The notes beneath the pieces were generated by a model. That model saw only the letters and a program-made list of their open reading frames with translations, was not told where the DNA came from and made no database searches. From Magnetospira sp. QH-2 (GTDB lineage: Bacteria; Pseudomonadota; Alphaproteobacteria; Rhodospirillales; Magnetospiraceae): a stretch of 64,000 nucleotides of DNA. Where the stretch lies: contig NZ_FO538765.1 of assembly GCF_000968135.1 (NCBI RefSeq), positions 2,802,001-2,866,000 of the forward strand. The letters run 5' to 3'. Position 1 is the first letter of the stretch. The number at the start of each line of letters is the position of its first letter. This document shows, piece after piece, positions 52,459 through 60,902 of this stretch. The position numbers and the translations under genes were made by a program.

Positions 52459-53352
52459 ATGATCGATCCCTATCAGAAGACCACCACCCGGCGAATTCTG
52501 GTCATCCACAACCCCATCGCCGGAAAACGTCATGGAGGCCTGTTCCAGCGGGTCATCGACAAGCTCCGTGATTTCGGCTGTATGCTGACCATTCGCGACA
52601 CCACGCGACGGGGCGACGCGGAAACCTTTGCCAGCGAGGCCTCGGCGGATCAGTTCGATGCCCTGGTGGCCGCCGGTGGCGATGGCACCATCAATGAAGT
52701 GATCAACGGATTGGACGATTTTCGGTTGCCTCTGGCCATTGTCCCGCTGGGAACAACCAATGTTTTGGCCCGGGAAATCGGTTTGGCCGTGCAGGCCGAC
52801 GCCATCGCACGGACCATCGCCGAGGGCAACCCGACCCCGATTCATGTGGGACTGGCCAACGATCGCCGCTTTATTCAGATGGCCGGGATCGGCTTCGACG
52901 CCCAAGTGGTGGCGCAGGTCAATCCGTCGATCAAGAAGCTCATCGGCAAGGGAGCCTATGTGGTCGAAACCTTTGCCCAGTTGGTGAAGTACTCCTTCCC
53001 CCGGTATCGGTTGACCCTTGATGGAAAGCCGGAGGAAGCGGCCTCAGCGGTGATATCCAACGGTCGCTACTACGGCGGCAAGTTCGTCTGTACCCCGGAT
53101 GCGCGGCTGGAGAACGGCGATTTTCAAGTCTGCCTGTTCCGCAACTCCGGTCGCTGGAACACCCTGCGCTATGCCTGGGGCTTGGTCACCGGTCGCCTGG
53201 GCGGTTATCGCGACGTGGTGATTATGACGGCACGGGAAATCACTGTTGAGGGCCCCGTGGGCGATCCGGTCCAAGGCGATGGCGACGTGCTGGGGCACCT
53301 CCCAATCACCTTGAGCCTTGAACCCCGTCGGTTGACACTGCTCACCCCGTAA
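52459..53352 (+). CDS. Diacylglycerol/sphingosine kinase-family lipid kinase
   Basis: A 297-residue protein with a DAGK catalytic domain: RRILVIHNPIAGKRHGG, VAAGGDGTINEVINGL, LPLAIVPLGTTNVLARE and the C-terminal DGDVLGHLP-like stretch (QGDGDVLGHLPITLSLEP). It phosphorylates a lipid such as diacylglycerol or ceramide-like substrate. The start MIDPYQKTTTRR is chosen on homology. The neighbours support a membrane lipid module. Confidence 0.88.
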   Translation: MIDPYQKTTTRRILVIHNPIAGKRHGGLFQRVIDKLRDFGCMLTIRDTTRRGDAETFASEASADQFDALVAAGGDGTINEVINGLDDFRLPLAIVPLGTTNVLAREIGLAVQADAIARTIAEGNPTPIHVGLANDRRFIQMAGIGFDAQVVAQVNPSIKKLIGKGAYVVETFAQLVKYSFPRYRLTLDGKPEEAASAVISNGRYYGGKFVCTPDARLENGDFQVCLFRNSGRWNTLRYAWGLVTGRLGGYRDVVIMTAREITVEGPVGDPVQGDGDVLGHLPITLSLEPRRLTLLTP

Positions 53353-53427
53353 TCAGGTTGTCCAGGGCGATCTGGACTGTCATAGTTCCAAGTTCAAAAA
53401 CTTGGCACGGATCGGGGAAAAACCGGC

Positions 53428-54873
53428 ATGGCTGATACGGAAATTCAAACCAACGGTGACGAACGAGACGAATTGGCAAAACTGCGCAAGGAAGCGTCGG
53501 CGCGGATCAGCGAGCTCACTCGAGAACTGGTCACCGTGCTCCGCGAATTGGGTAAACAGTTCGAAGAGCGTGGCAGTCTGCCCAAGGCCAAGGAATGCTA
53601 TCGGCGGGCGTTAAAGCACTTTCCCGGCCATGCCCCGGCCTTGCTGGATCTGGCCCGGTTGCTCAAAAAAGACAATCAACTGGAAGAGGCCCTGCCGGTC
53701 TATCAGCGCCTGGCCAAGCTGCGGCCGGACGATGAAACCGTGGCCAAGGCCATCGCCTCGATCATGGTCGGGCTCGGCCACGAAAACGAAGGCCGAGAGT
53801 CCTTGATGGATTATTACCGCCGCCTGCCCTGGTCGGCCCATCACGTCAATCCGCCAGGTCGGCCGCAGGTGATGATCACCCGCGCCTTCGACAATGCCTA
53901 TTACATGATCGGACGGAAGACCGACGCCAAGGCCCAGACCCGGATGCGTGGCGGCCATTTCAGCACCCGCTACCTGCTTGACTACGGCCACTACGAAACC
54001 TTTACCGCCACCATCGTTGACGACAATATTCTGCGCGGTCCGACGCCGGAACACGCGTTGTTGCTCAATACCATTGCCGATGTGGATCTGGACGCGGAGG
54101 ATCTGCGCACCCTGGCCACCTTCCTGGAACGGCATCCGGATATGCCGGTCATCAACCGCCCCGAAGGCATTTTACAGACGGGACGAGACGAGAATTATCG
54201 CAACTTTGATCCCATCGACGGAGTCCGCTTCCCGCGCACCGAACGGCTGGAAAGGGGCTCCTCCAATGCCCCGGAATTGGCGGAACAGGTAGAATCTAGA
54301 GGCTTTGTCTATCCCGTCATCCTGCGCGAGACCGGATCCCAGACTGGGGATTCCCTGGCCCGGATCGGCACCCACGAAGACATGGTGGAATACTTCGCCG
54401 CCTCCGATGCGGATAGTTTCTATGTCATTGAGTTCATTATCTGCCCGTTCCCGGAAAACGAAAGCTTCTACAACAAAAAGCGCATCTATTGCATTGATGG
54501 CCAGATCTTCCCCGTGTCCTCACACATTGACAAGATCTGGAACGTGCATGGCTTCAATCGACCAGAAGTCATGGCCAAGACCCCTTGGATGATGGCGCAC
54601 GAAGAAGCCTTCTTGAAGGATCCAAGGCAAATCATGGGGGACAAGGCCTGGAACAGTCTGACCGAGGTGACACACGGGATCGGACTGGATTTCTTCGGCA
54701 TTGATTTCATGGTCACCGATGATGGCTCGCTGCTCATATTCGAAATGAACGCCGCCATGCGCCACAGCTTCAAGCATGTGCCCCTGTTTCCCTATATGAA
54801 ACCGTACCTGGAGGCGGTCAGCGCGGCGTTCGAGCGGATGGTGGCAACGCGGTTGGGAGTGGCCGACCAATAA
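53428..54873 (+). CDS. TPR plus ATP-grasp-like protein
   Basis: A 481-residue soluble protein. Residues 30-130 form a coiled segment and tetratricopeptide repeats (AKECYRRALKHFPGHAPALLDLARLLKKDNQLEEALPVYQRL). Residues 150-475 look like an ATP-grasp ligase: VYPVILRETGSQTGDSL for nucleotide binding, and the metal-binding GLDFFGIDFMVTDDGSLLIFEMNAAMRHS with its Asp, Glu and Asn. Such TPR-ATP-grasp proteins probably ligate an amino acid or small molecule to a carboxylate substrate; neither is known. Followed by a strong terminator. Confidence 0.75.
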   Translation: MADTEIQTNGDERDELAKLRKEASARISELTRELVTVLRELGKQFEERGSLPKAKECYRRALKHFPGHAPALLDLARLLKKDNQLEEALPVYQRLAKLRPDDETVAKAIASIMVGLGHENEGRESLMDYYRRLPWSAHHVNPPGRPQVMITRAFDNAYYMIGRKTDAKAQTRMRGGHFSTRYLLDYGHYETFTATIVDDNILRGPTPEHALLLNTIADVDLDAEDLRTLATFLERHPDMPVINRPEGILQTGRDENYRNFDPIDGVRFPRTERLERGSSNAPELAEQVESRGFVYPVILRETGSQTGDSLARIGTHEDMVEYFAASDADSFYVIEFIICPFPENESFYNKKRIYCIDGQIFPVSSHIDKIWNVHGFNRPEVMAKTPWMMAHEEAFLKDPRQIMGDKAWNSLTEVTHGIGLDFFGIDFMVTDDGSLLIFEMNAAMRHSFKHVPLFPYMKPYLEAVSAAFERMVATRLGVADQ

Positions 54874-54875
54874 CC

Positions 54876-54909
54876 GAAAAAACGGCGGTCCAAAGACCAC
54901 CGTTTTTTT
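54876..54909. terminator. Bidirectional intrinsic terminator
   Basis: Stem ACGGcGGTC (54,882-54,890) with GACCaCCGT (54,895-54,903), four-base loop and one mismatch, flanked by A6 on the left and T7 on the right. It lies between the convergent ATP-grasp and PEP-CTERM genes and should terminate both. Confidence 0.9.
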
Positions 54910-54932
54910 GTCACCAGGATTGGGCGTGGGTC

Positions 54933-55601
54933 TCAGGCGGCCTTGCGGCTACGGCGACGGGCGATACCCAGCCCTGCCAATCCAACACCCAGCAGCGCAA
55001 GCGACGCGGGCTCGGGAACAACCGTGGCGGCGGCGCCGACATTGAATCCGTAATAGCTTTCATAGCGGTTGGCGGACCAGCTGATGGATGTCACCGCCCC
55101 GAGGAACTGGATCGCCCCGTTGCCCTCGCGACCGTACAACACATTGCTGGCGGTCTGGATCAAGGGGCCATTACCCCAATTGCCGCCGCCCGTGCTCAGG
55201 AATTCGAAATCCTGGTCGAAGGTGAGGTACAAGCCAGTGCCGCCATTGCCGATACTGAAGAATGTCATGACCGGGTCAATGACCGCCTGGGCAAACGTGA
55301 CCGTGTTCGACCCGGCATAAATCTGGGTTATGGAATCAACCGGGGCGTTGTCGATCACGGTACTGCCGGTGTAGGCGCCGGGGGTGCTGGACTCCCGCCA
55401 CCGGCGGGCATCACTGCTGATACCGGTTCCCGAGGCCCCCGAATAACCGACACCAATCGTTGCCCCATTCTGGCTCAGGATGCCGCTGCCCAGAGAAGTC
55501 CAGTCCGTCCAGCTTATGACGTCCGCCTTGGCCTCTTTAACAACACCGATAGCCACCATGGCGGCAGCCACGAACGAAACCGTTAACGTCTTGCGGATCA
55601 T
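54933..55601 (-). CDS. PEP-CTERM sorting domain protein
   Basis: A 222-residue exported protein: signal peptide MIRKTLTVSFVAAAMVAIGVVKEAKA, a beta-rich middle, and a C-terminal sorting signal with VPEPASLALLGVGLAGLGIARRRSRKAA (PEP motif, hydrophobic span, basic tail). PEP-CTERM proteins are processed by an exosortase and are usually linked to extracellular polysaccharide; the exosortase is not in this window. Stand-alone gene with its own terminator. Confidence 0.9.
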   Translation of the reverse strand: MIRKTLTVSFVAAAMVAIGVVKEAKADVISWTDWTSLGSGILSQNGATIGVGYSGASGTGISSDARRWRESSTPGAYTGSTVIDNAPVDSITQIYAGSNTVTFAQAVIDPVMTFFSIGNGGTGLYLTFDQDFEFLSTGGGNWGNGPLIQTASNVLYGREGNGAIQFLGAVTSISWSANRYESYYGFNVGAAATVVPEPASLALLGVGLAGLGIARRRSRKAA

Positions 55602-55917
55602 GTATTATCTCCTACCAATTCTTAATCAAAAAACCATTCAATGGTCGTTTAAGAAAGAAAGCAATTATCGAGCCAGATAGATTTGGAAAAAAATAACTTA
55701 CTAAAAGATAAGTAGATGCCTCACCTACAGAAAATGCGACTAACTTGCACCCGTGGTTGACCTGTCAAAAATGCGGACAGTTTTGGCTGTTATACCAACC
55801 TGCAATCCAGGCCCGAGCGTGTGTCCGGTCCAATTGGCCCTGTTGTACGCCCGCGACTGTATTGGAATCGATCACGATTTTCGTGTTTGATCGAACCCGG
55901 TCAAATACAACGTAATC
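55602..55917. other. Intergenic region upstream of the PEP-CTERM gene
   Basis: About 316 bases, AT-rich in the first 130 (probable promoter of the PEP-CTERM gene), then mixed. I see no gene or RNA. It ends at the MITE that holds IS110 copy 3. Confidence 0.4.
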
Positions 55918-55929
55918 TAACAGGCTGCT
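55918..55929 (+). repeat. MITE copy 3, terminal fragment (cut by IS110)
   Basis: TAACAGGCTGCT, the outer part of the terminal inverted repeat, separated from its body at 57,317 by IS110 copy 3. Confidence 0.7.
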
Positions 55930-55931
55930 TC

Positions 55932-56173
55932 TGTAATCGAGTCTTTTGAGTCAAGCTGATTTCCAAGCCGTCGGTTTGAACCTGGGTTATGTGGCGCCCT
56001 TTGCTTCTGTCCGCGGTCGACGTCGTCGCCGCATGATGGGGATCAAGGGGGATCGGGTGCAGCAATCTGAAAAGCGTGGTCTTACGCCACTGCAGCCTGC
56101 GCGCTGTCATCCGAGCCCCGCGCGTCGCCACGCGTCCTGGCCGCCCTTCAGGCGATCTCGGTTTTCGTTGTGT
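55932..56173 (-). ncRNA. Putative seekRNA/bridge RNA of IS110 copy 3
   Basis: Same non-coding tract as in copies 1 and 2, with CAGGCTGC and TTTTCAG segments on either side of the GTGG/CCAC hairpin (about 56,064-56,098). Confidence 0.5.
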
Positions 56174-57205
56174 TTAGATGGCGGTCTCCTCCTTGCGGTA
56201 CTGGAAGTCCGTGCCGTCGATCCACATGCGATGCATGATTACGGCGAGACGCCGGGCAACGGCTACCTTGGCGCGTTTCATCCCGCGCCTTTTGGCGACC
56301 GCGAGCCCCCAGTGTTTGAGCCAGGACCAACGGCGGGTTCGAGTGAGAAGTGCATTGGCGGCCTCGAACAAAAGCCAACGAACCATGGCATCTCCGCACT
56401 TGCTGATGGGGCCGCTTCGGTCCTGCTCTCCCGAGGCGTATCTGCGTGGGACAAGCCCGAAGTGGGCGCCGACCATGACCGACTTTTGAAACCGTTCCGG
56501 CACGTCGAGTCCTGTCCTGAAAGCGAGGGCGGTAACCGGGCCGACGCCGGGAACGGTCATCAGGCGCCGGCAAACGCTATCATCGCGCGCAGCGGCATGA
56601 ACCTGCCGGTCGAGCTTGTCGAGTTGTTCGAGCAAGGCTTGGCGCGCAAGCAAGAGCGGCTCGGCGGCTGCGCTGAGGTGCGGGTTATCAGCCGTCAATT
56701 CCCGAACCCGCGCCGCGAAAAGGCGTCCGCGCGCCATACCGACCTTGAGGCCGAAAGCTTTCAATGTTCCTCGTACCGTATTGGACAACTGACGGACCTG
56801 ATGAACCAGGGTCTCCCGATGGGTCAGCACCATCCGGAGCTCCTGACTGCGCGCGGTCTTGACGTGGGTCGCGCGGTACAAACCGGTCCGCATCGCCTGG
56901 CTGATCAAGCGGGCGTCGCGACGGTCCGTCTTGACTGGGCTGGCGCTGGCAAAGGCCTTCATTTGCCGGGTCTCGATACAAATCACAGGGAGGCCCCGAC
57001 TGGACAGTCCTGCGTACAGCCAAGGCGCCAGAGGGCCAGCTTCCAACCCAATTCGCGCAAAGCCACGCCCGCTTTCCTCGAGCCAAGTGGCGACCGCCTC
57101 GGGTGTGCTTGACACCTTGCCTTCGCGAATGACGGTTCCCTTTGCATCAATCTCACAGATCGAAATGCTTGCCATCGATACGTCCATTCCAACAAAATAC
57201 TCCAT
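56174..57205 (-). CDS. IS110-family transposase (copy 3)
   Basis: Intact 343-residue DEDD transposase from MEYFVGMDVSMAS. All DEDD and Transposase_20 features described for copy 1 are present. With intact ends and transposase, this copy is the best candidate for an active element here. Confidence 0.93.
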   Translation of the reverse strand: MEYFVGMDVSMASISICEIDAKGTVIREGKVSSTPEAVATWLEESGRGFARIGLEAGPLAPWLYAGLSSRGLPVICIETRQMKAFASASPVKTDRRDARLISQAMRTGLYRATHVKTARSQELRMVLTHRETLVHQVRQLSNTVRGTLKAFGLKVGMARGRLFAARVRELTADNPHLSAAAEPLLLARQALLEQLDKLDRQVHAAARDDSVCRRLMTVPGVGPVTALAFRTGLDVPERFQKSVMVGAHFGLVPRRYASGEQDRSGPISKCGDAMVRWLLFEAANALLTRTRRWSWLKHWGLAVAKRRGMKRAKVAVARRLAVIMHRMWIDGTDFQYRKEETAI

Positions 57206-57316
57206 AGCTGGTCTCCTCTGTTCCATGTCCAGGAATTGACCCGGATACTTGATCAAGACCGAGTGTGGAGACCAGCTGACTGTCTAGGCAATCCCTGACT
57301 GCTCGATTACCGCCAT

Positions 57317-57465
57317 CTGAAAAAGTCCGATTTCGAGCCTGTGGCGACACATGCTTCGATAAGCTCAGCATGAGGGCCTTTGAATTTTCAATATGTTAGC
57401 CTCACCCTGGGCTTGTCGAAGGGCGAGGCGGGCCGTTGGACAACGATTTTTCAGCAGCCTGTTAA
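57317..57465 (+). repeat. MITE copy 3, main body
   Basis: About 149 bp from CTGAAAAAGTC to CAGCAGCCTGTTAA. Internal inverted segments GCTTCGATAAGCTCAG and its near complement in CCTGGGCTTGTCGAAG can fold into a hairpin. The intact right end shows the uninterrupted target sequence ATTTTTCAGCAGCCTGTTAA. Its final bases contain, on the minus strand, the stop codon of pmbA. Confidence 0.75.
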
Positions 57466-58796
57466 AGCCCCGCCAGCGACATGTCGTCGATGCGGATGGT
57501 CGGGGCGTCGGTGCCGTAGCGGAATTCCAGATCATCCGCTGGGACCATGCGGGCAAACATTTCCAACAGGTTCCCGGCGATGGTAACCTCGCTGACCGGA
57601 TAGGTCAGTTGTCCATTCTCGATGCGGAATCCGGTGGCGCCTCGGCTGTAGTCGCCGGTCACGCCGTTGATGCCGAAACCGATCATCTCGGTGATATAGA
57701 GCCCGTCTTTGATATCGGCCATCAGGTCGGCGGGCGAGACGGTTCCGGCAGCCATATACACATTGGTGGCCGAAGGCGATGGCGGGCCGCCGGTCCCTCG
57801 GGCCGCATGGCCGGTGGGGGTAAGACCCAACTGCCGCGCCGAGCGCAGATCCAGCAGCCAGGTGGTCAGACTCCCGCCGTCGATGATCTTGCGTTGCCGG
57901 GTGGCCAGGCCCTCGGCGTCGAAGCCCTTGGAGCGCAGCCCTCGATTGCGATGGGGGTCTTCGAGGATATCGATACCCGCCTCGCATACGGCCTGCTCCA
58001 TCTTGTCTTTCAGATAGGATGTGCCCCGGGCGATGGAAGGACCGGTAATGGCTGAAATCAGGTGCCCCACCAAGCTGCGCGACACCCGCGGGTCATAGAT
58101 CACAGGCAGGGTGGCCGACGGGATCTTTTGCGGGTTGAGGCGGCGCACCGCCTTTTCCCCCGCCGTGCGGCCGATGTCCTCGGCCCCCCGTAGATCATCC
58201 AGATAGACCGCCGAATCATAGTCATAGTCCCGCTCCATGGCGGTCCCCTCGCCGGCCAGGACCGAGGCCGACAGGCTATGACGGGATTCTGCCCGCTGTC
58301 CGGTGAAGCCGTTGCTCGCCGCAAGGCAGACCTGGGTTCGCTGCCATCCGGCCTCGGCGCCTTCGGAATTGGTCACGCCCGGCACCGCCCGAGCGGCTGC
58401 TTCCGCCTGACGGGCTCGCTCGGTCAGTTTCACCACATCCATATCACCGGGATCGCTGCTGTCGAGGGTTGGCAGTTCGCTGGCCAGCTGGTCCGGATCG
58501 GCAATGCCGCAATAGGGGTCTTCGGGGACCTCGCGGGCCATGGCCACGGCGCGAGTCACAAGTTCGTCCAGGGACTCCTCCGACGGATCGGAGCTGGATA
58601 CGACGGCCTGTCGCCGCCCAACGAACACCCGCAGACCCAGATCCTGGCCCTCGGAGCGCTCCAGCTTTTCCGTTTCGCCCAACCGCATGGCCAGGGACAA
58701 GGACGTGCCCGACACATGCACCGCGTCGGCGGCGTCGGCCCCGGCCTTGCGGGCCTTGGCGATCAGGTCGGTGAGAAGATCAAGGGTTTCGGGCAT
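57462..58796 (-). CDS. pmbA: Metalloprotease-family protein PmbA/TldE
   Basis: A 444-residue TldD/PmbA family protein that usually partners TldD in peptide maturation and breakdown. Family blocks include SEGQDLGLRVFVG, GDYSRGATGFRIENGQLTYPVSEVTIAGNLLEMF and the C terminus RIDDMSLAGL. Like PmbA/TldE in general, it lacks the HExxxH zinc motif of TldD. Its TAA stop is formed by the outer bases of a MITE. Confidence 0.92.
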   Translation of the reverse strand: MPETLDLLTDLIAKARKAGADAADAVHVSGTSLSLAMRLGETEKLERSEGQDLGLRVFVGRRQAVVSSSDPSEESLDELVTRAVAMAREVPEDPYCGIADPDQLASELPTLDSSDPGDMDVVKLTERARQAEAAARAVPGVTNSEGAEAGWQRTQVCLAASNGFTGQRAESRHSLSASVLAGEGTAMERDYDYDSAVYLDDLRGAEDIGRTAGEKAVRRLNPQKIPSATLPVIYDPRVSRSLVGHLISAITGPSIARGTSYLKDKMEQAVCEAGIDILEDPHRNRGLRSKGFDAEGLATRQRKIIDGGSLTTWLLDLRSARQLGLTPTGHAARGTGGPPSPSATNVYMAAGTVSPADLMADIKDGLYITEMIGFGINGVTGDYSRGATGFRIENGQLTYPVSEVTIAGNLLEMFARMVPADDLEFRYGTDAPTIRIDDMSLAGL

Positions 58797-58868
58797 GGGG
58801 CGGTCTTTCTACAGGAAGGAAGGGACTGCATTCACATAAGGGATCGAACCGCCAAATCCAAGGCCGGT

Positions 58869-59795
58869 TTATTCGAACTCCATCTCCATATAGACGTTTT
58901 GGGCATTGCGCTTGGCGATCTGCTCGAACACTTGAAGATAGCTGAAGGCCGATTGATCGATGGCGATGCCTTCCTCGATGGCGCCGCCGCGCTCCAGGAT
59001 CGCCCCGATTTCCTTGCGCAGATAGGCTAGGTAATCATGGGTATCGGCCCGCGCCTTCTCGATGGTGGTGGGGTGACCATGGCCCGGCACCACATGGGCG
59101 GGGTTGAGAGCCTCGACTGCCTTGAATGCTGCGATCCAGGCATCGGTATCGCGCGCCGGGCCGGTGCCCAGGGCCCGCTCGGTGAACACGATATCACCGG
59201 TGAAGACGATCTTTTTCTCCGGCATCCAGATGAAGGCATCACCCGGTGTATGGGCCGCGCCCACATGATAGAGCTCGAAGCTCTCGCCGCCGAAGCTCAG
59301 GTCCAGGCGCTCTTCGAAGGTTTGGTCCGCATGGGTGGGTTCAGTGCCTTCCAGCGTTTCCGCGCCCATCAATTGAGTCAGCATGAAGAACTGGCCTTCG
59401 GTACGGTCTTTCTGATCAGCGACGGCCGCCGCCGAGGCAATGATGCGGGCCCCGCGCTGCTTGAAATAGCCATTGCCCAGCCAGCGGTGATCCTGCCCAC
59501 CACTGTTGATTACAATTTTGACCGGTTGGTCGGTAACTGTACGGATGGCCGCCTCGATGGCCGCCGCCCCCTTGGCACTGCCGCCGGGATCCACCAGCAG
59601 CACCCCCTGATCGGTGACCACGAAACCGAAGGTACAGTTGTTACCCAGGTTGTCGGCGGACCGTTGTTGATGCGGACCAACGATGGCATAGACGTTATCG
59701 GCCACTCTCTCTACCGACAGCCCGGCGGCCTGGGTAGCGGAGGCGATCAACAAAGCGGCGAAGGCAAGAATGAATCGGGTCATTATGGAACTCAC
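58869..59795 (-). CDS. Exported MBL-fold protein with altered metal motif
   Basis: A 308-residue protein with a signal peptide (MTRFILAFAALLIASATQA after a short leader). It has the metallo-beta-lactamase fold: VDPGGSAKGA, HVGAAHTPGDAFIW, GDIVFTE and VVPGHGHPT. Where the first motif should be HxHxDH it has SGGQDH (residues 98-103), so two histidine ligands are absent. The start GTG overlaps the rhodanese stop (GTGA); an ATG at 59,783 is an alternative. Resembles SoxH/quinoprotein-relay relatives; activity is uncertain. Confidence 0.8.
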   Translation of the reverse strand: MSSIMTRFILAFAALLIASATQAAGLSVERVADNVYAIVGPHQQRSADNLGNNCTFGFVVTDQGVLLVDPGGSAKGAAAIEAAIRTVTDQPVKIVINSGGQDHRWLGNGYFKQRGARIIASAAAVADQKDRTEGQFFMLTQLMGAETLEGTEPTHADQTFEERLDLSFGGESFELYHVGAAHTPGDAFIWMPEKKIVFTGDIVFTERALGTGPARDTDAWIAAFKAVEALNPAHVVPGHGHPTTIEKARADTHDYLAYLRKEIGAILERGGAIEEGIAIDQSAFSYLQVFEQIAKRNAQNVYMEMEFE

Positions 59796-60715
59796 AGTTT
59801 GAAGGCGTCATCAAATGGGGTGGTACCCAGTACAACCGGCAGGCTCAGGCGATTGCCCCAATGGCCCCAGCCACCGTTGTAGAGCCTTACGTCGCCATAG
59901 CCCAAGTGCTTGAGCTGCATATAGGCCAGCCCCATGCGGAAGCCGTCGTGGCAATAGGCGTAAACGGTCTTGTCCTTGGGTATGGCCTTGTACATCTCGG
60001 CCAGGGCCGCGTCATCCTTCCACTCACCGTTTGCAGTTCCGGACAGGCTGACCACGTTGATCGCACCGGGTATATGGCCGCCCCGAACCGCATGAACGAT
60101 GTCCTGGCCGCTGTAGTGGCTTTCGGGCCGGGCATCCAGCAGCACCACGGACGGGTCGCGGCTTGAGACCACCCGGTCATAGACCGTTGCCCAATCCACA
60201 TACAGGGAGGCATCGGCCTCTTTCAGAGTCACTGTCCCGGGGGCCACGCTGGGCACGTCCTTGGTCAGGTCGTTGAACCCGCTCCAGGCCCCGACGCCGC
60301 CGTCGAGCACCTTCACCCGGGTCATGTCGAACCCGAACAGTTCCAGCAGAAAATAGACCCGCGAGGCCAGGGCGGTGGCCGAATCATCGTAGATTACAAC
60401 GGTCGACCCGTCATCGATCCCCCAGCGCCGCAAAGTGGCCTGAAAGGCCTCGCGGGAGGGAAACAACATCAGCGGATTGCCGCCATTATCGCCCAGGTCG
60501 CGGAACCGCTGCACCTGCACCGCGCCGGGAATATGGCCGATGGTGTGATAGCGGTGCGGATGATAGCGTACCTCGAGAATCCGCAGGTCCGGATCATCGA
60601 TATGTTCTTCCAGCCATTCCGAGTTCACGAGAAATGCCGGTGCCGCCGGAACGGCGACGGGCAACAGTACGAAGAGGGCCGCCAGCAGGGGCCCCCAGAT
60701 CTTCGATGGTGACAT
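59792..60715 (-). CDS. Exported two-domain rhodanese-like sulfurtransferase
   Basis: A 307-residue periplasmic protein with a signal peptide (GPLLAALFVLLPVAVPAAPA) and tandem rhodanese domains. The N-terminal domain lacks the catalytic loop; the C-terminal domain has Cys255 in YAYCHDGFRMG. The start is the ATG at 60,713-60,715: GGAGGT lies seven bases before it but only one base before the upstream GTG. Coupled to the MBL gene, which suggests joint sulfur chemistry in the periplasm. Confidence 0.85.
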   Translation of the reverse strand: MSPSKIWGPLLAALFVLLPVAVPAAPAFLVNSEWLEEHIDDPDLRILEVRYHPHRYHTIGHIPGAVQVQRFRDLGDNGGNPLMLFPSREAFQATLRRWGIDDGSTVVIYDDSATALASRVYFLLELFGFDMTRVKVLDGGVGAWSGFNDLTKDVPSVAPGTVTLKEADASLYVDWATVYDRVVSSRDPSVVLLDARPESHYSGQDIVHAVRGGHIPGAINVVSLSGTANGEWKDDAALAEMYKAIPKDKTVYAYCHDGFRMGLAYMQLKHLGYGDVRLYNGGWGHWGNRLSLPVVLGTTPFDDAFKL

Positions 60716-60902
60716 AAACACAACCTCCCTAATGGGCCCTTAAGGACCTCATGCGCTTCATTGCCGCCATCATAGTCGGCACTTGGCGCCAATGGCAGAA
60801 AAAAACCGTTTCCGATCCGTAGAGTTCTTTACCTTTCATTTGCAATGTTATAATATCACTTCATTCGCCCTTTCTTGATCACCCGAAACCGGATGGACCG
60901 CC

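Larger units (their letters stand above)
55930..57318 (-). mobile_element. IS110-family (IS1111-type) insertion sequence, copy 3
   Basis: A 1389-bp intact copy. CT occurs at both junctions (55,928-55,929 and 57,317-57,318). The subterminal repeats GTAATCGAG lie at 55,933-55,941 and 57,302-57,310. The flanks rejoin to an intact MITE end of sequence TAACAGGCTGCTGAAAAAGTC. In this copy the MITE is inverted relative to copy 1, so the other terminal repeat was hit. Confidence 0.9.

Noticed and set aside
55600-55800. AT-rich tract upstream of the PEP-CTERM gene as a replication origin or attachment site
   Set aside because: No DnaA boxes, iterons or direct repeats are visible; a promoter region is sufficient explanation.
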